DNA from: a gamma proteobacterium endosymbiont of Lamellibrachia anaximandri
Lineage (GTDB): Bacteria; Pseudomonadota; Gammaproteobacteria; Chromatiales; Chromatiaceae
Reading direction: 5' to 3'
Assembly: GCA_016756855.1 (NCBI GenBank)
Contig: JAESPD010000005.1
Coordinates: forward strand, 49,242 to 113,241
DNA: 64,000 bases
The stretch's first letter is position 1. The number at the start of each line of letters is the position of its first letter. The position numbers and the translations under genes are program-made. The notes beneath the pieces are model-generated. The model saw only the letters and a list, made by a program, of their open reading frames with translations. It made no database searches and had not been told where the DNA came from. Shown here piece after piece: positions 39,077 to 47,525 of the stretch.

Positions 39077-41287
39077 ATGTCTCAAATCAAACAGCACATT
39101 CTTCAGACGATTCCCGCTGACAATGACGCCGAAGCAACTACCGACAACGCGAATCTCGACCAACCGGAGTTCTATCTGAACCGGGAACTGACCTGGCTTT
39201 CATTTAACCGCCGGGTGCTTCACGAAGCCGATGATCCCCGCACACCTCTGTTGGAGCGGGTCAAATTTCTTGCCATCGTCAGCAGTAATCTTGATGAGTT
39301 TTTCATGAAGCGTGTCGGCGGTCTGAAGCAGCAGATTGCAGCAGGCGTCACCAAACCCAGTGTGGACGGCAGAACGCCTGCCGAGCAGCTGAATGAGTGT
39401 CTGCAAGTCATCCGGGAGATGCAGATTGAGCGGCAGCGCATCTATCGTGAAGTCAACGGACTGCTAGCCGAAAACAATATTCTGATCACCAGCTACCAAG
39501 CGCTCAGCAGCTCGCATCAGGCGAAACTGCGGGAGCATTTCCGGCAGAACATCTTTCCCATGCTGACCCCGTTGGCAATGGATCCCAGCCACCCTTTTCC
39601 TTTTATCTCCAATCTCACCCTCAACCTTCTGGTAACACTGCGTTTTCCCGGCGGCCATGAACTCCATATGGCGCGCATCAAGGTACCGGTGGGTAAAAAA
39701 GTCTCGCCACGAATGATTCAAATTGATGAGAAACACACCTTCATCACCCTAGATGATCTGGTAGCAAACAACCTCGACATGCTGTTTCCGGGGATGGAGA
39801 TCGAGTCTTGTGATTCTTTCCGTATCACCCGCAACGCCAATGTAGAACGGGATGAAGAGGTTGCCAGCGATCTGCTGGAGATGATCGAGATAGAGCTGCG
39901 GGAACGCCATTTTGCCCCCATTGTTCGCCTCGAAGTTGCCAAGGGCATGAACCCGACCCATCGGGGAATGCTGGCAGCCGAACTGGGACTGGACGAGGAG
40001 CTGGACGTCTTTGAGATCAACAGCATGATTGCCACCCGGGATCTCTTTGAGCTGGCAGCGTTAAACATCCCCGATTTAAGGGATCCTCCACACCATGTGG
40101 TGGATCATCCACAACTCGCCCATGACCGGCGCAACATCTTTCACATCATTCGTGACCAGGGCCCGTTACTGCTGCAACACCCCTACGAATCATTCAACAC
40201 TACAGTCGAGCGGTTCCTGAGAAATGCTGCAGAAGATCCCAAGGTGCTGGCGATTAAAATGACCCTCTACCGGACCTCCGGGGAGGGAAACATTCTCAAC
40301 TCCTTGATTCAGGCCGCCCGCAACGGTAAACAGGTGGCCGTACTGGTCGAACTCATGGCCCGCTTCGATGAGGCCGCCAATATCCGCTGGGCCCGTCGGC
40401 TTGAACAGGCGGGTATTCACGTCACCTACGGCGTCATCGGTCTGAAGACCCACAGCAAATTGATCCTGGTAGTGCGGCGCGACTACGCCAAACTGCGCCG
40501 TTACTACCACGTTGGCACTGGCAACTACCATGCAGGCACTGCGCGCCTCTATACAGATCTGGGTGTTCTTGGCTGTGACAAGGATGTTGGCCAGGATCTC
40601 ACGGAGCTTTTCAACTATCTTACCGGTTACTCCCCACCTCCGAGTTACCGCAAGATCCTGGCCGCCCCCTACTCCCTGAAAAAGATGTTGTTGAAAAAGA
40701 TCGACCGGGAAATAGGGCTGCATTCGGCAGAGCAGCCGGGGCTGATCCAAATGAAGATGAATGCCCTGGAGGACGCCGACATCGTCAAAGCCCTCTATAA
40801 AGCAACCACAGCGGGTGTACGGGTTGACCTCATCGTGCGCGACACTTGCAGGCTGCGGCCCGGCATTCCGGGACTGAGCGAATCAGCCACAGTGATCAGC
40901 ATTGTGGGACGTTTTCTGGAACATTCACGAATCACCTATTTCCAAAATGGTGGCGACGAAGAGTACTTCATCGGCTCTGCAGATTTCATGCACCGTAATC
41001 TTGAGAGCCGGGTGGAGGTACTGATTCCTGTAGAGGCCTCCGCCCTGCGTCAGGAGTTGAGGCTGATCCTTGATGTGCAGCTAAGTGACCAGCGTTCCGC
41101 CTGGGACATGCTGGCCGACGGCAGCTATGTGCAGCGCAAGCCTGCCGACAACGAAAATGCACTCAATGCCCAGGACACCCTTATCGGGGTTGCCAAACGC
41201 CGCCTTGCTGCGGCAAAGAGACACCAAGAGAAGCGGATGCGTGAAAAACTTGTGAATCATTTTCAGTATCGACTGAAAAACAGTTGA
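39077..41287 (+). CDS. ppk1: Polyphosphate kinase 1
   Basis: The ATG at 39077 is preferred to an in-frame TTG 15 nt upstream. The 736-residue enzyme polymerises the ATP gamma-phosphate into polyphosphate, reversibly. Conserved features are LNRELTWLSFNRRVLHEA (start), SNLDEFFMKRVGG, FERFLRNAAEDP-like ERFLRNAAEDPKVLAIKMTLYRTS, and the autophosphorylated histidine in GLKTHSKLILVVR. A second histidine in DFMHRNLESRVE completes the set. It lies between the ApgM gene and a universal stress protein gene, all in one direction, next to a phosphate cotransporter. Confidence 0.96.
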   Translation: MSQIKQHILQTIPADNDAEATTDNANLDQPEFYLNRELTWLSFNRRVLHEADDPRTPLLERVKFLAIVSSNLDEFFMKRVGGLKQQIAAGVTKPSVDGRTPAEQLNECLQVIREMQIERQRIYREVNGLLAENNILITSYQALSSSHQAKLREHFRQNIFPMLTPLAMDPSHPFPFISNLTLNLLVTLRFPGGHELHMARIKVPVGKKVSPRMIQIDEKHTFITLDDLVANNLDMLFPGMEIESCDSFRITRNANVERDEEVASDLLEMIEIELRERHFAPIVRLEVAKGMNPTHRGMLAAELGLDEELDVFEINSMIATRDLFELAALNIPDLRDPPHHVVDHPQLAHDRRNIFHIIRDQGPLLLQHPYESFNTTVERFLRNAAEDPKVLAIKMTLYRTSGEGNILNSLIQAARNGKQVAVLVELMARFDEAANIRWARRLEQAGIHVTYGVIGLKTHSKLILVVRRDYAKLRRYYHVGTGNYHAGTARLYTDLGVLGCDKDVGQDLTELFNYLTGYSPPPSYRKILAAPYSLKKMLLKKIDREIGLHSAEQPGLIQMKMNALEDADIVKALYKATTAGVRVDLIVRDTCRLRPGIPGLSESATVISIVGRFLEHSRITYFQNGGDEEYFIGSADFMHRNLESRVEVLIPVEASALRQELRLILDVQLSDQRSAWDMLADGSYVQRKPADNENALNAQDTLIGVAKRRLAAAKRHQEKRMREKLVNHFQYRLKNS

Positions 41288-41301
41288 TCAGGAGATAAAT
41301 C

Positions 41302-41784
41302 ATGGCTGAATCGCAGGTCGAGATGCGACAAAATGTTCTGGTCGCCGTCGACTTCTCTCCCACTGCAATGGCCGCCTTAAAATATGCGGCAAATATGTCC
41401 AAATGCATCGGCACCAATCTCACCATCCTGCATGTGGTACACGACCTGGCAAGCTCTCCTGGCTACTATGCCTCCAAGAAGATCAAGGGAGAGAAAAAGA
41501 TCCTCAGACGCCTGGAAGAGATTGCTGAAGAGATGATGGATGAGTTCCTGGCCAAACTTGTCAAAGAGAACCCGGAACTCAAAGGCATAATCAAAAAATC
41601 TGATGTCATGTTGGTATCTGGTCTGACAGTCACCAAGATTCTTCAGGTGGTCGAAAAGCTTCAACCCCAGCTGCTGGTCATGGGGAACAAAGGCCGCAGT
41701 GGGCTCAAAAACATTCTCATGGGATCGAAGGCAGAACAGGTCATTAAACTCTGTCCTATTCCGGTCACAATCGTCAAAGGATGA
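41302..41784 (+). CDS. Universal stress protein (UspA family)
   Basis: This 160-residue single-domain Usp begins with VLVAVDFSPTAMAALKYA and ends with LLVMGNKGRSGLKNILMGSKAEQVI, which contains the G-X2-G-X9-G-S/T ATP-binding pattern. AGGAG precedes the ATG. It is 15 nt after ppk1 and overlaps the Na/Pi cotransporter start by 4 nt (ATGA), indicating a ppk1-usp-cotransporter operon. Usp proteins respond to nutrient and energy stress; a link to phosphate or polyphosphate state here is inference. Confidence 0.93.
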   Translation: MAESQVEMRQNVLVAVDFSPTAMAALKYAANMSKCIGTNLTILHVVHDLASSPGYYASKKIKGEKKILRRLEEIAEEMMDEFLAKLVKENPELKGIIKKSDVMLVSGLTVTKILQVVEKLQPQLLVMGNKGRSGLKNILMGSKAEQVIKLCPIPVTIVKG

Positions 41785-43589
41785 AATTTACCAGACCTCT
41801 TTCCAGTTGGCTGATTGAACCAAACGGCATCCAGCAACTTGGGATGGGACTGTTGCTCTTTTCCATCTTTATACCGGCTTTTGCCAGCGACAGTTTCCTC
41901 AACGAGCCGAACTGGTGGGACATGTCCGTTCGGCTGCTGGGCGGGCTTGCACTCTTTCTGTTTGGCATGGAACAGATGGCCGGGTCACTGAAATTGGTCG
42001 CTGGCGAACGTATGAAGGTCGTACTCGCCCGGCTGACCACCAATCGATTCATGGGTGCCCTGACAGGCGCGTTCGTTACCGCAGTAATCCAGTCATCCTC
42101 GGTAACAACCGTGCTGGTGGTGGGCTTTATCTCGGCCGGACTGATGTCGATGGCCCAGTCGATCGGGGTCATCATGGGCGCCAATATCGGCACTACGATC
42201 ACCGCCCAGATCGTCGCCTTCAAGGTAACCAAATACGCGCTGTTGATGGTTGCCTTTGGTTTTGGCGCGTGGTTCTTCTCCAAACAGGATAAGATCCGCC
42301 ACTACGGCACAATGCTGTTGGGGTTGGGTCTGATCTTTTTCGGCATGAGCCTGATGAGCGACGCAATGTTCCCCCTGCGCAGTTATCAGCCTTTTCTCGA
42401 TCTTATGGCAACGATGGCAAACCCGCTGATTGGCATTCTGATAGCAGCCGCCTTCACTGCTCTGATCCAGTCTTCCTCAGCCACAACCGGTATCGTCATC
42501 GTAATGGCAAGTCAGGGTTTCATCACTCTGCCTGCAGGCATTGCATTGGCCTTTGGCGCCAATATCGGCACCTGTGTCACAGCCATGCTCGCATCCATCG
42601 GCAAGAAACGCGAGGCAATACGCGCAGCACTGGTGCATGTCATCTTCAACATTGCGGGGGTCCTGCTCTGGGTTGCATTCATCGATTATCTGGCCGACCT
42701 GGTCCTGCTTATCTCCCCCGCTTCAAGCGAACTGACAGGCACGGCAAAACTGGCTGCTGATACACCCCGCCAAATCGCAAACGCCCACACCATCTTTAAT
42801 ATTGCCAACACGCTTATCTTTATCGGTTTCATCGGCGCGTTTGGCCGCCTTGTGGAGAGACTCGTACCAGACAGGCCTTTGGAAGATGTGCAGATCACAC
42901 GCCCCCGTTTTCTCGATGAGGAACTATTGGAAACACCAACGCTGGCGCTGGACATGGCCAGGCTGGAGATCGGCCGTGCAGGACAGCAGGTCAGGGAAAT
43001 GCTGAATCAGATCATGCCGGCTCTGCTTGGCGGAGATCGAAAACTGCTCGCAGAGATAGGCGAAATGGACGACAAGGTCGACGTACTTCACGAACAAATA
43101 GTGAGTTATCTGGGCAAGTTAAGCGGAGAAAGACTCAACCAAAAACAGACAGAAACCGTCTTGAACCTGATGTCCACCATCAATAACCTGGAAAATCTTG
43201 CTGACCTCATCGAAACCGATTTAGTGGGCTTAGGCTATAAACGTCTCGAGGAAAATCTACAGATAAGTCAGGAAACCCAACGCATGCTGAATCATCTTCA
43301 CACACAAGTTTCTCAAGCTGTCGAACTCGCGCTGCAAGCCGTTAAACTACAGGACACGAATCGTGCCGACCAGGTCACCGGCATGAAGACAACCGTACAG
43401 CAGTTGTTTGATGCGGCGACCAATCATCAAGCCACCCGGCTGGTGGCAGATGAACCCAACCGCCTGCAAGCCTATACCCTTGAGGTCGAGATCATTGAGA
43501 AACTCAGGCGCATCTACTATTTTTCCAAGCGAATAGCAAAACTTGTCGAGGAGAGCGCCGCCGATCCATTGATCGTCGAGACTGAGTGA
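41781..43589 (+). CDS. Na/Pi cotransporter family protein with PhoU-like C-terminus
   Basis: This 602-residue inner-membrane protein has two inverted repeats of the NptA/NaPi-II family. Each carries the QSSS signature: FVTAVIQSSSVTTVLVVG (about 100) and FTALIQSSSATTGIVIVM (about 232). The C-terminal 190 residues (about 390 on) form a helical PhoU-like domain (MDDKVDVLHEQIVSYLGK, NNLENLADLIETD). It imports or exports phosphate with sodium, with the PhoU part probably regulatory. It overlaps the usp gene by 4 nt. The pst operon gives the cell a second, high-affinity route. Confidence 0.92.
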   Translation: MKFTRPLSSWLIEPNGIQQLGMGLLLFSIFIPAFASDSFLNEPNWWDMSVRLLGGLALFLFGMEQMAGSLKLVAGERMKVVLARLTTNRFMGALTGAFVTAVIQSSSVTTVLVVGFISAGLMSMAQSIGVIMGANIGTTITAQIVAFKVTKYALLMVAFGFGAWFFSKQDKIRHYGTMLLGLGLIFFGMSLMSDAMFPLRSYQPFLDLMATMANPLIGILIAAAFTALIQSSSATTGIVIVMASQGFITLPAGIALAFGANIGTCVTAMLASIGKKREAIRAALVHVIFNIAGVLLWVAFIDYLADLVLLISPASSELTGTAKLAADTPRQIANAHTIFNIANTLIFIGFIGAFGRLVERLVPDRPLEDVQITRPRFLDEELLETPTLALDMARLEIGRAGQQVREMLNQIMPALLGGDRKLLAEIGEMDDKVDVLHEQIVSYLGKLSGERLNQKQTETVLNLMSTINNLENLADLIETDLVGLGYKRLEENLQISQETQRMLNHLHTQVSQAVELALQAVKLQDTNRADQVTGMKTTVQQLFDAATNHQATRLVADEPNRLQAYTLEVEIIEKLRRIYYFSKRIAKLVEESAADPLIVETE

Positions 43590-43600
43590 CCCGAAAAATC

Positions 43601-43690
43601 CTGCAGGCCGGTTCAAGCTTGCGGTACCGGCGAAACGCCGTTTGCTGTACCGAGTCCGTTGCCTGATCCGCTACGCTTGATCATGCCTAC
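43601..43690. repeat. Composite palindromic repeat (REP/BIME-like), copy 2, inverted
   Basis: Same family as at 1301 and 57021 but in the opposite orientation: GCCGGTTCAAGC (43608-43619) and, later, GATCCGCTACGCTTGATC (43666-43683). It sits just after the Na/Pi cotransporter gene. Confidence 0.7.
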
Positions 43691-43761
43691 GAACCCAAGC
43701 TGATATTGGTTTTACTTGCTTGGCAGGTGAATTAGGAGTCTTTGCTCGTTTGCAGAACGTT

Positions 43762-43812
43762 GGGTGCGCTGTGCGCACCGGAGTAAGCAATATTGGTGCG
43801 CACAGCGCACCC
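43762..43812. repeat. 18-bp perfect inverted repeat (GGGTGCGCTGTGCGCACC type)
   Basis: GGGTGCGCTGTGCGCACC (43762-43779) and its exact reverse complement (43795-43812) are separated by 15 nt. The arm is itself rich in GTGCGC/GCGCAC. This is a typical REP-like palindrome between the convergent cotransporter and CorC/CNNM genes. The whole gap 43590-43856 holds only repeats. Confidence 0.8.
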
Positions 43813-43856
43813 TACGAGATGAATTAAACGATGTCCTGACACTTATCAGTTAGGTA

Positions 43857-45104
43857 CTAAGAGGCATCTCTTTCTGTTTGCAGTTTTTGTATAGCCAACT
43901 GGTGAATACGCCGTGACGAACCAGCCTGCACCACTACCTCCAAGCCGTCCAACTCGAATCGCTCTTCGACATCAGGAATGCGTTCAGTATGATCCAGCAG
44001 CCAGCGGTTGGCCGTGTCTGTCGGCTTTCCAGGCAGCTCCATTCCGAAGTAACTTTCGATCACACGTAACTCGGTAGTGCCATCCACCACTACCCGCCCG
44101 TCGTTGATTTCCGTCAGTTCGTTAGGTTGCTCGTCGGACTCGTCGTAAATCTCACCAACCAGCTCCTCCAGCAGATCCTCCAGTGTCACTACGCCAATCA
44201 TGGTGCCGTGTTCATCAACCACTACGGCCTGATGACGGGACTTACCTCGTAGCGTCAGAATCAGTTCATCCAGTTGAATATTCGCCGGCGTAAACAGGGG
44301 TTCATGGGCAATTTCCTTGATCGTCATGTCCAGTTTGCCCGCTGCCAGCGCCTCAAAAATTTCGCGCAACATCACCAGGCCGACAATCTCATCCGGGTCA
44401 TCCTCAAAAAGCGGGATACGGGAGTAAGTATTCTTCAGGATCTCCGGAAGAACATCCTTCAGGGTACGCCCGGCATATAGACGAAAGACCTGCTGCCTGG
44501 GTGTCATGACATCCTCAGCCTTCAGGTCATTAAAATTGAAGACCCGCTCGATCATCTCTCGTTCATCCTTCTCGATGACGCCCTCCTCCTCTCCATGTCC
44601 CACCATGGTGATGACTTCAGACTCGGTGACGAGAGGATCCTCACTCGCCCCGGTGCTGGCTTGAATCACATTGGTCAACTGGAGGAAGGTCCAGACAAGC
44701 GGGTAGATCAGCCGCATGAAGCCGACCATCAGCGGGGCGACAATAAGCGAAATCGTCTCTGAGTAGCGGGTGGCGATGCTTTTCGGCGTGATCTCGCCAA
44801 AAATCAGAATCAGGACCGTCAAAACACCCACGGCAATACCGGGCCCACTATGACCGAACAGGTCGGTGGCAATCACAGTGGCCATGGCGGATGCAGCAAT
44901 ATTGACTACATTGTTGCCGATCAGAATGGTGATCAGCATTCTGCTGGGGTCTGTTTTCAGGATATAGAGGGCGTGGGCACCACGTCTTCCCTCATTGTAT
45001 AAGGCTTCGGCTCGCGCCATAGAGAGTGAGACCAGAGCCGTTTCCGAGCCGGAAAATATGCCTGAAAGCACCAGAAGTGCCGACAGCATTAGAAAATCGT
45101 TCAC
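43857..45104 (-). CDS. CNNM/CorC (HlyC/CorC) family transporter
   Basis: This 415-residue membrane protein has a DUF21/CNNM domain with about four TM segments (about 1-155; IFSGSETALVSLSMARAEAL is diagnostic). Two CBS domains follow (about 205-325; VMTPRQQVFRLYAGRTL, DEHGTMIGVVTLEDLLEELVGEIYDE) and a CorC/HlyC transporter-associated domain. Relatives export magnesium or sodium/cobalt. The start is GTG at 45104. It is divergent from the pstS promoter. Confidence 0.92.
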   Translation of the reverse strand: MNDFLMLSALLVLSGIFSGSETALVSLSMARAEALYNEGRRGAHALYILKTDPSRMLITILIGNNVVNIAASAMATVIATDLFGHSGPGIAVGVLTVLILIFGEITPKSIATRYSETISLIVAPLMVGFMRLIYPLVWTFLQLTNVIQASTGASEDPLVTESEVITMVGHGEEEGVIEKDEREMIERVFNFNDLKAEDVMTPRQQVFRLYAGRTLKDVLPEILKNTYSRIPLFEDDPDEIVGLVMLREIFEALAAGKLDMTIKEIAHEPLFTPANIQLDELILTLRGKSRHQAVVVDEHGTMIGVVTLEDLLEELVGEIYDESDEQPNELTEINDGRVVVDGTTELRVIESYFGMELPGKPTDTANRWLLDHTERIPDVEERFELDGLEVVVQAGSSRRIHQLAIQKLQTERDAS

Positions 45105-45223
45105 AAAAGTCCTATTGATACCCGCCCCAGCAGACGGGACCCTCGGGCAATTATCTGTTCTAAGGCCGTGAAAAACAACCGGTTAAAGATTTTTTTCACA
45201 TCCAACCGCAGATCGGTTTCCCA

Positions 45224-45257
45224 TTGTCATATAACGGTAACAATTATTTCATATAGT
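45224..45257 (+). promoter_or_regulatory. Pho box and -10 of the pst operon
   Basis: TTGTCAT-ATAA-CGGTAAC (45224-45241) matches the PhoB box CTGTCAT-AWAW-CTGTMAY in 6/7 and 5/7 positions of the half-sites. A -10-like TATAGT (45252-45257) begins 10 nt later, the spacing used when PhoB replaces the -35 contact. It lies about 95 bp before the pstS start codon. Confidence 0.85.
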
Positions 45258-45353
45258 GTGCGGACATTAAGGAATCTCCAAATGGATAAGGGATGGCACT
45301 CTTGTGGCCCAGATTTATTTGGAGATTTCCAGAATATCGATACCAGAGGATTG

Positions 45354-46235
45354 ATGATGAAAAAGAGAAACCTGTTCACCTTGGCATTTGCCGCCACCTC
45401 CCTGCTGGCGAGCCTGCCCGCTGCAGCCGATCGAACCGTGATTCAAAATAAGGGTTCTGACACCCTGGTCAACGTAGCTCAGGCCTGGGCCGAACACTAC
45501 CGAGACGTCAAACCCGATGTGGCGCTCGCAGTCTCCGGCGGTGGTTCCGGAACCGGCATCGCTGCCATGATCAACGGCACCGTGGATATCGCCAACGCCA
45601 GCCGCAAGATGAAATCCAAGGAAGTGGCGGCGGCCAAGAAAAAGGGCCAGAATCCGGTAGAGCACGTGGTTGGCTACGACGCCCTGGCCGTCTATATCCA
45701 TCATGACAATCCCGCCAAATCCCTCTCCTTCGAGCAGTTGAAGTCTGTTTACGTCCGTGGTGGCAAGGCGACTAAATGGTCTGACCTCGGCCTGACAGTC
45801 CCTGGCTGCAAGAGCGACAAGATCGTGGTGGTCAGCCGCCAGAACAACTCCGGCACCTACGCCTATTTCAAGAAGGCGGTTCTTGGCAAAAAGGGTAAGT
45901 TCCGCCAGGGCACTCTGGATATGCATGGTTCCAAAGACGTGGTGGATCTGGTCGAAAAGACCCCCTGCGCCATCGGCTACAGCGGTCTGGCTTACGCTAC
46001 CGATCACGTGAAGATGGCCTGCATCTCCAAGAAAGCCGGCGATGACTGCATCAACCCCAGCGTCGCAACTGCCAGCGACCGCAGTTACCCGATTGCGCGC
46101 CCTCTGTTCATGTACACCAACGGTGAACCCACAGGTGAAATCGGAACCTATCTTGACTGGGTCAAGAGCGATAAAGGCCAGTGCATTCTCCTGAAGAAGG
46201 GTTATGCACCGATCCGCAACGTAAGCTGCAACTAA
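45354..46235 (+). CDS. pstS: Phosphate ABC transporter substrate-binding protein
   Basis: Tandem ATGs at 45354 and 45357 follow AGAGGA; the long upstream opening to 45168 lies in the promoter and is not coding. The 293-residue protein has a signal peptide (MMKKRNLFTLAFAATSLLAS...AAA) and the PstS ligand loops KGSDTLVNVAQAWAE, SGGGSGTGIAAMINGT and RQNNSGTYAYFKKAVLG. It has four cysteines in PGCKSDK, TPCAIG, MACISKKAGDDC and GQCILL, which may form disulfides. Periplasmic; feeds PstCA. First gene of the Pho-box operon. Confidence 0.94.
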   Translation: MMKKRNLFTLAFAATSLLASLPAAADRTVIQNKGSDTLVNVAQAWAEHYRDVKPDVALAVSGGGSGTGIAAMINGTVDIANASRKMKSKEVAAAKKKGQNPVEHVVGYDALAVYIHHDNPAKSLSFEQLKSVYVRGGKATKWSDLGLTVPGCKSDKIVVVSRQNNSGTYAYFKKAVLGKKGKFRQGTLDMHGSKDVVDLVEKTPCAIGYSGLAYATDHVKMACISKKAGDDCINPSVATASDRSYPIARPLFMYTNGEPTGEIGTYLDWVKSDKGQCILLKKGYAPIRNVSCN

Positions 46236-46251
46236 GCCGGCAGACCTTAAG

Positions 46252-46342
46252 GAGTGGGGCCTTGTTGCCCCACTTGTCGTCACGCAGCAAACAATAGAGC
46301 GTAGGATGCCGGCGAGCTTGCGAACCGCATCCTACAGGCTCT
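46252..46342 (+). terminator. Hairpin pair between pstS and phoU
   Basis: AGTGGGG-N8-CCCCACT (about 46255-46276) is followed by a stronger hairpin made by the 35-bp palindromic repeat (46301-46335), extended by flanking AGAGC/GCTCT. Such hairpins after pstS may cap the abundant pstS transcript and reduce read-through into the rest of the operon (inference). Confidence 0.55.
46301..46335. repeat. 35-bp palindromic repeat GTAGGATGC...GCATCCTAC, copy 1
   Basis: The arms GTAGGATGC and GCATCCTAC are perfect and enclose CGGCGAGCTTGCGAACC. A second copy with only two differences is at 62090-62124, inside a toxin gene. Confidence 0.85.
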
Positions 46343-46447
46343 ATTTTCGTACCATAGTTACTTTCTTTACACCCTCCGGGTATAAGTTTCGTTTGAGCAG
46401 ACAAGCTGCTCAACTCAGCTTTATCCTCCAGCGCGGAGTATCGGCAA

Positions 46448-47524
46448 ATGTCCCATCTTGAAGAACGCTTGGAAAATGACCTCAATAAAATCCGCAACCG
46501 CGTGGAGAAGCAGGCCGAATTGGTCGAGACTGCGGTAACCAACGCAGTACACGCCCTGCAGACCGGTAATAAGAAACTGGCTTACGCCACCGTCCTGAAC
46601 GATCTCCCGATCAACAGGACCATGCGCGAAATAGACCAGATCTGTCATAAGTTTATCGCAATCCATCTTCCCAGCGGAGGCCATCTGCGCCTGCTCTCCT
46701 CGGTCATCCGGGTCAATATGGAACTGGAACGCATCGGTGACTACGCAGTGACCATCGCGCGTGAGGCCGCCCAATTGTCCAAGCCGCCGGAAGGCAACAT
46801 GGCGAGGGAACTGGAACGGATGGCCAGCGAGACCCAACTGATGCTGCGCCAGTCCATCCGTGCCTTCAGCGATCTCAACGCGGAGATGGGCAGAAGCACC
46901 AAGCTGTTGGCCGACCAGATGGAAAACAATCTGGACAGCATCTATACCGAAATGATGGCCAACCAGGATCGTGGCAAGGTAAAGGATATTCTGGCCGTTT
47001 TCGTGGTTTTCACCCAGTTGAAAAGGGTCGCGGACCAGGCCAAGAATCTGTGTGAGGATGCAATTTTCGCCAGCACGGGGGAGCAAAAAGCCCCCAAGGT
47101 CTACAAGGTGCTGTTCCTCGACGAGGACAACGGCTGCAAGAGTCAGATGGCCGAAGCCATCTCCCGCCGAAACTATCCCGAAAGCGGTGAATATCTGAGC
47201 GCGGGCCGCCAAGCCGCCGCCAGTCTGAATCCCAGCCTAGTCTCCTTCCTGGAAAACCGGGGACAAAACCTGGGCGACGTGCAACCGTCCTCGCTGGCAG
47301 ACCTGACAGAGCGCACGATCTCGGACCAATACGTCATCGTCAGCCTGGAAGGCGAAGTGTCATCCTATCTGCCCGAGATCCCCTTCCACTGCACCGCCCT
47401 TGAATGGGATATGGGTTCAGTTCCGGAGGCCGGTGACGAACAGGGTTTCGAAAATCTTTACCGAGCAATCTCGCTGCAGGTCAAGGATCTGATGGAACTG
47501 CTGCGCGGCGAAGGAGCCTCCTGA
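46448..47524 (+). CDS. phoU: PhoU fused to a catalytically degenerate LMW-phosphatase-like domain
   Basis: This 358-residue protein has PhoU repeats at about 1-212 (metal-ligand motifs ELERIGDYA and QLKRVADQAKN). A second domain at about 217-355 resembles low-molecular-weight protein tyrosine phosphatase/ArsC. There the family P-loop C-x5-R (typically VLFLCTGNSCRSQMAEA) reads VLFLDEDNGCKSQMAEA: the nucleophilic Cys is Asp225 and the Arg is Lys231. The domain should therefore be inactive as a Cys-phosphatase and may bind phosphate or a partner. PhoU normally holds PhoR/PstB in the repressed state. The gene precedes pstC by 1 nt. Confidence 0.88.
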   Translation: MSHLEERLENDLNKIRNRVEKQAELVETAVTNAVHALQTGNKKLAYATVLNDLPINRTMREIDQICHKFIAIHLPSGGHLRLLSSVIRVNMELERIGDYAVTIAREAAQLSKPPEGNMARELERMASETQLMLRQSIRAFSDLNAEMGRSTKLLADQMENNLDSIYTEMMANQDRGKVKDILAVFVVFTQLKRVADQAKNLCEDAIFASTGEQKAPKVYKVLFLDEDNGCKSQMAEAISRRNYPESGEYLSAGRQAAASLNPSLVSFLENRGQNLGDVQPSSLADLTERTISDQYVIVSLEGEVSSYLPEIPFHCTALEWDMGSVPEAGDEQGFENLYRAISLQVKDLMELLRGEGAS

Positions 47525-47525
47525 T

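Noticed and set aside
43590..43856. Possible CRISPR or tandem array
   Set aside because: The repeats are palindromes of different families without regular spacers; no array of direct repeats exists in the window.
45315..46283. Long minus-strand open frame opposite pstS (322 codons)
   Set aside because: It is the mirror of a well-supported pstS gene with signal peptide and ligand loops; the antisense product matches no family.
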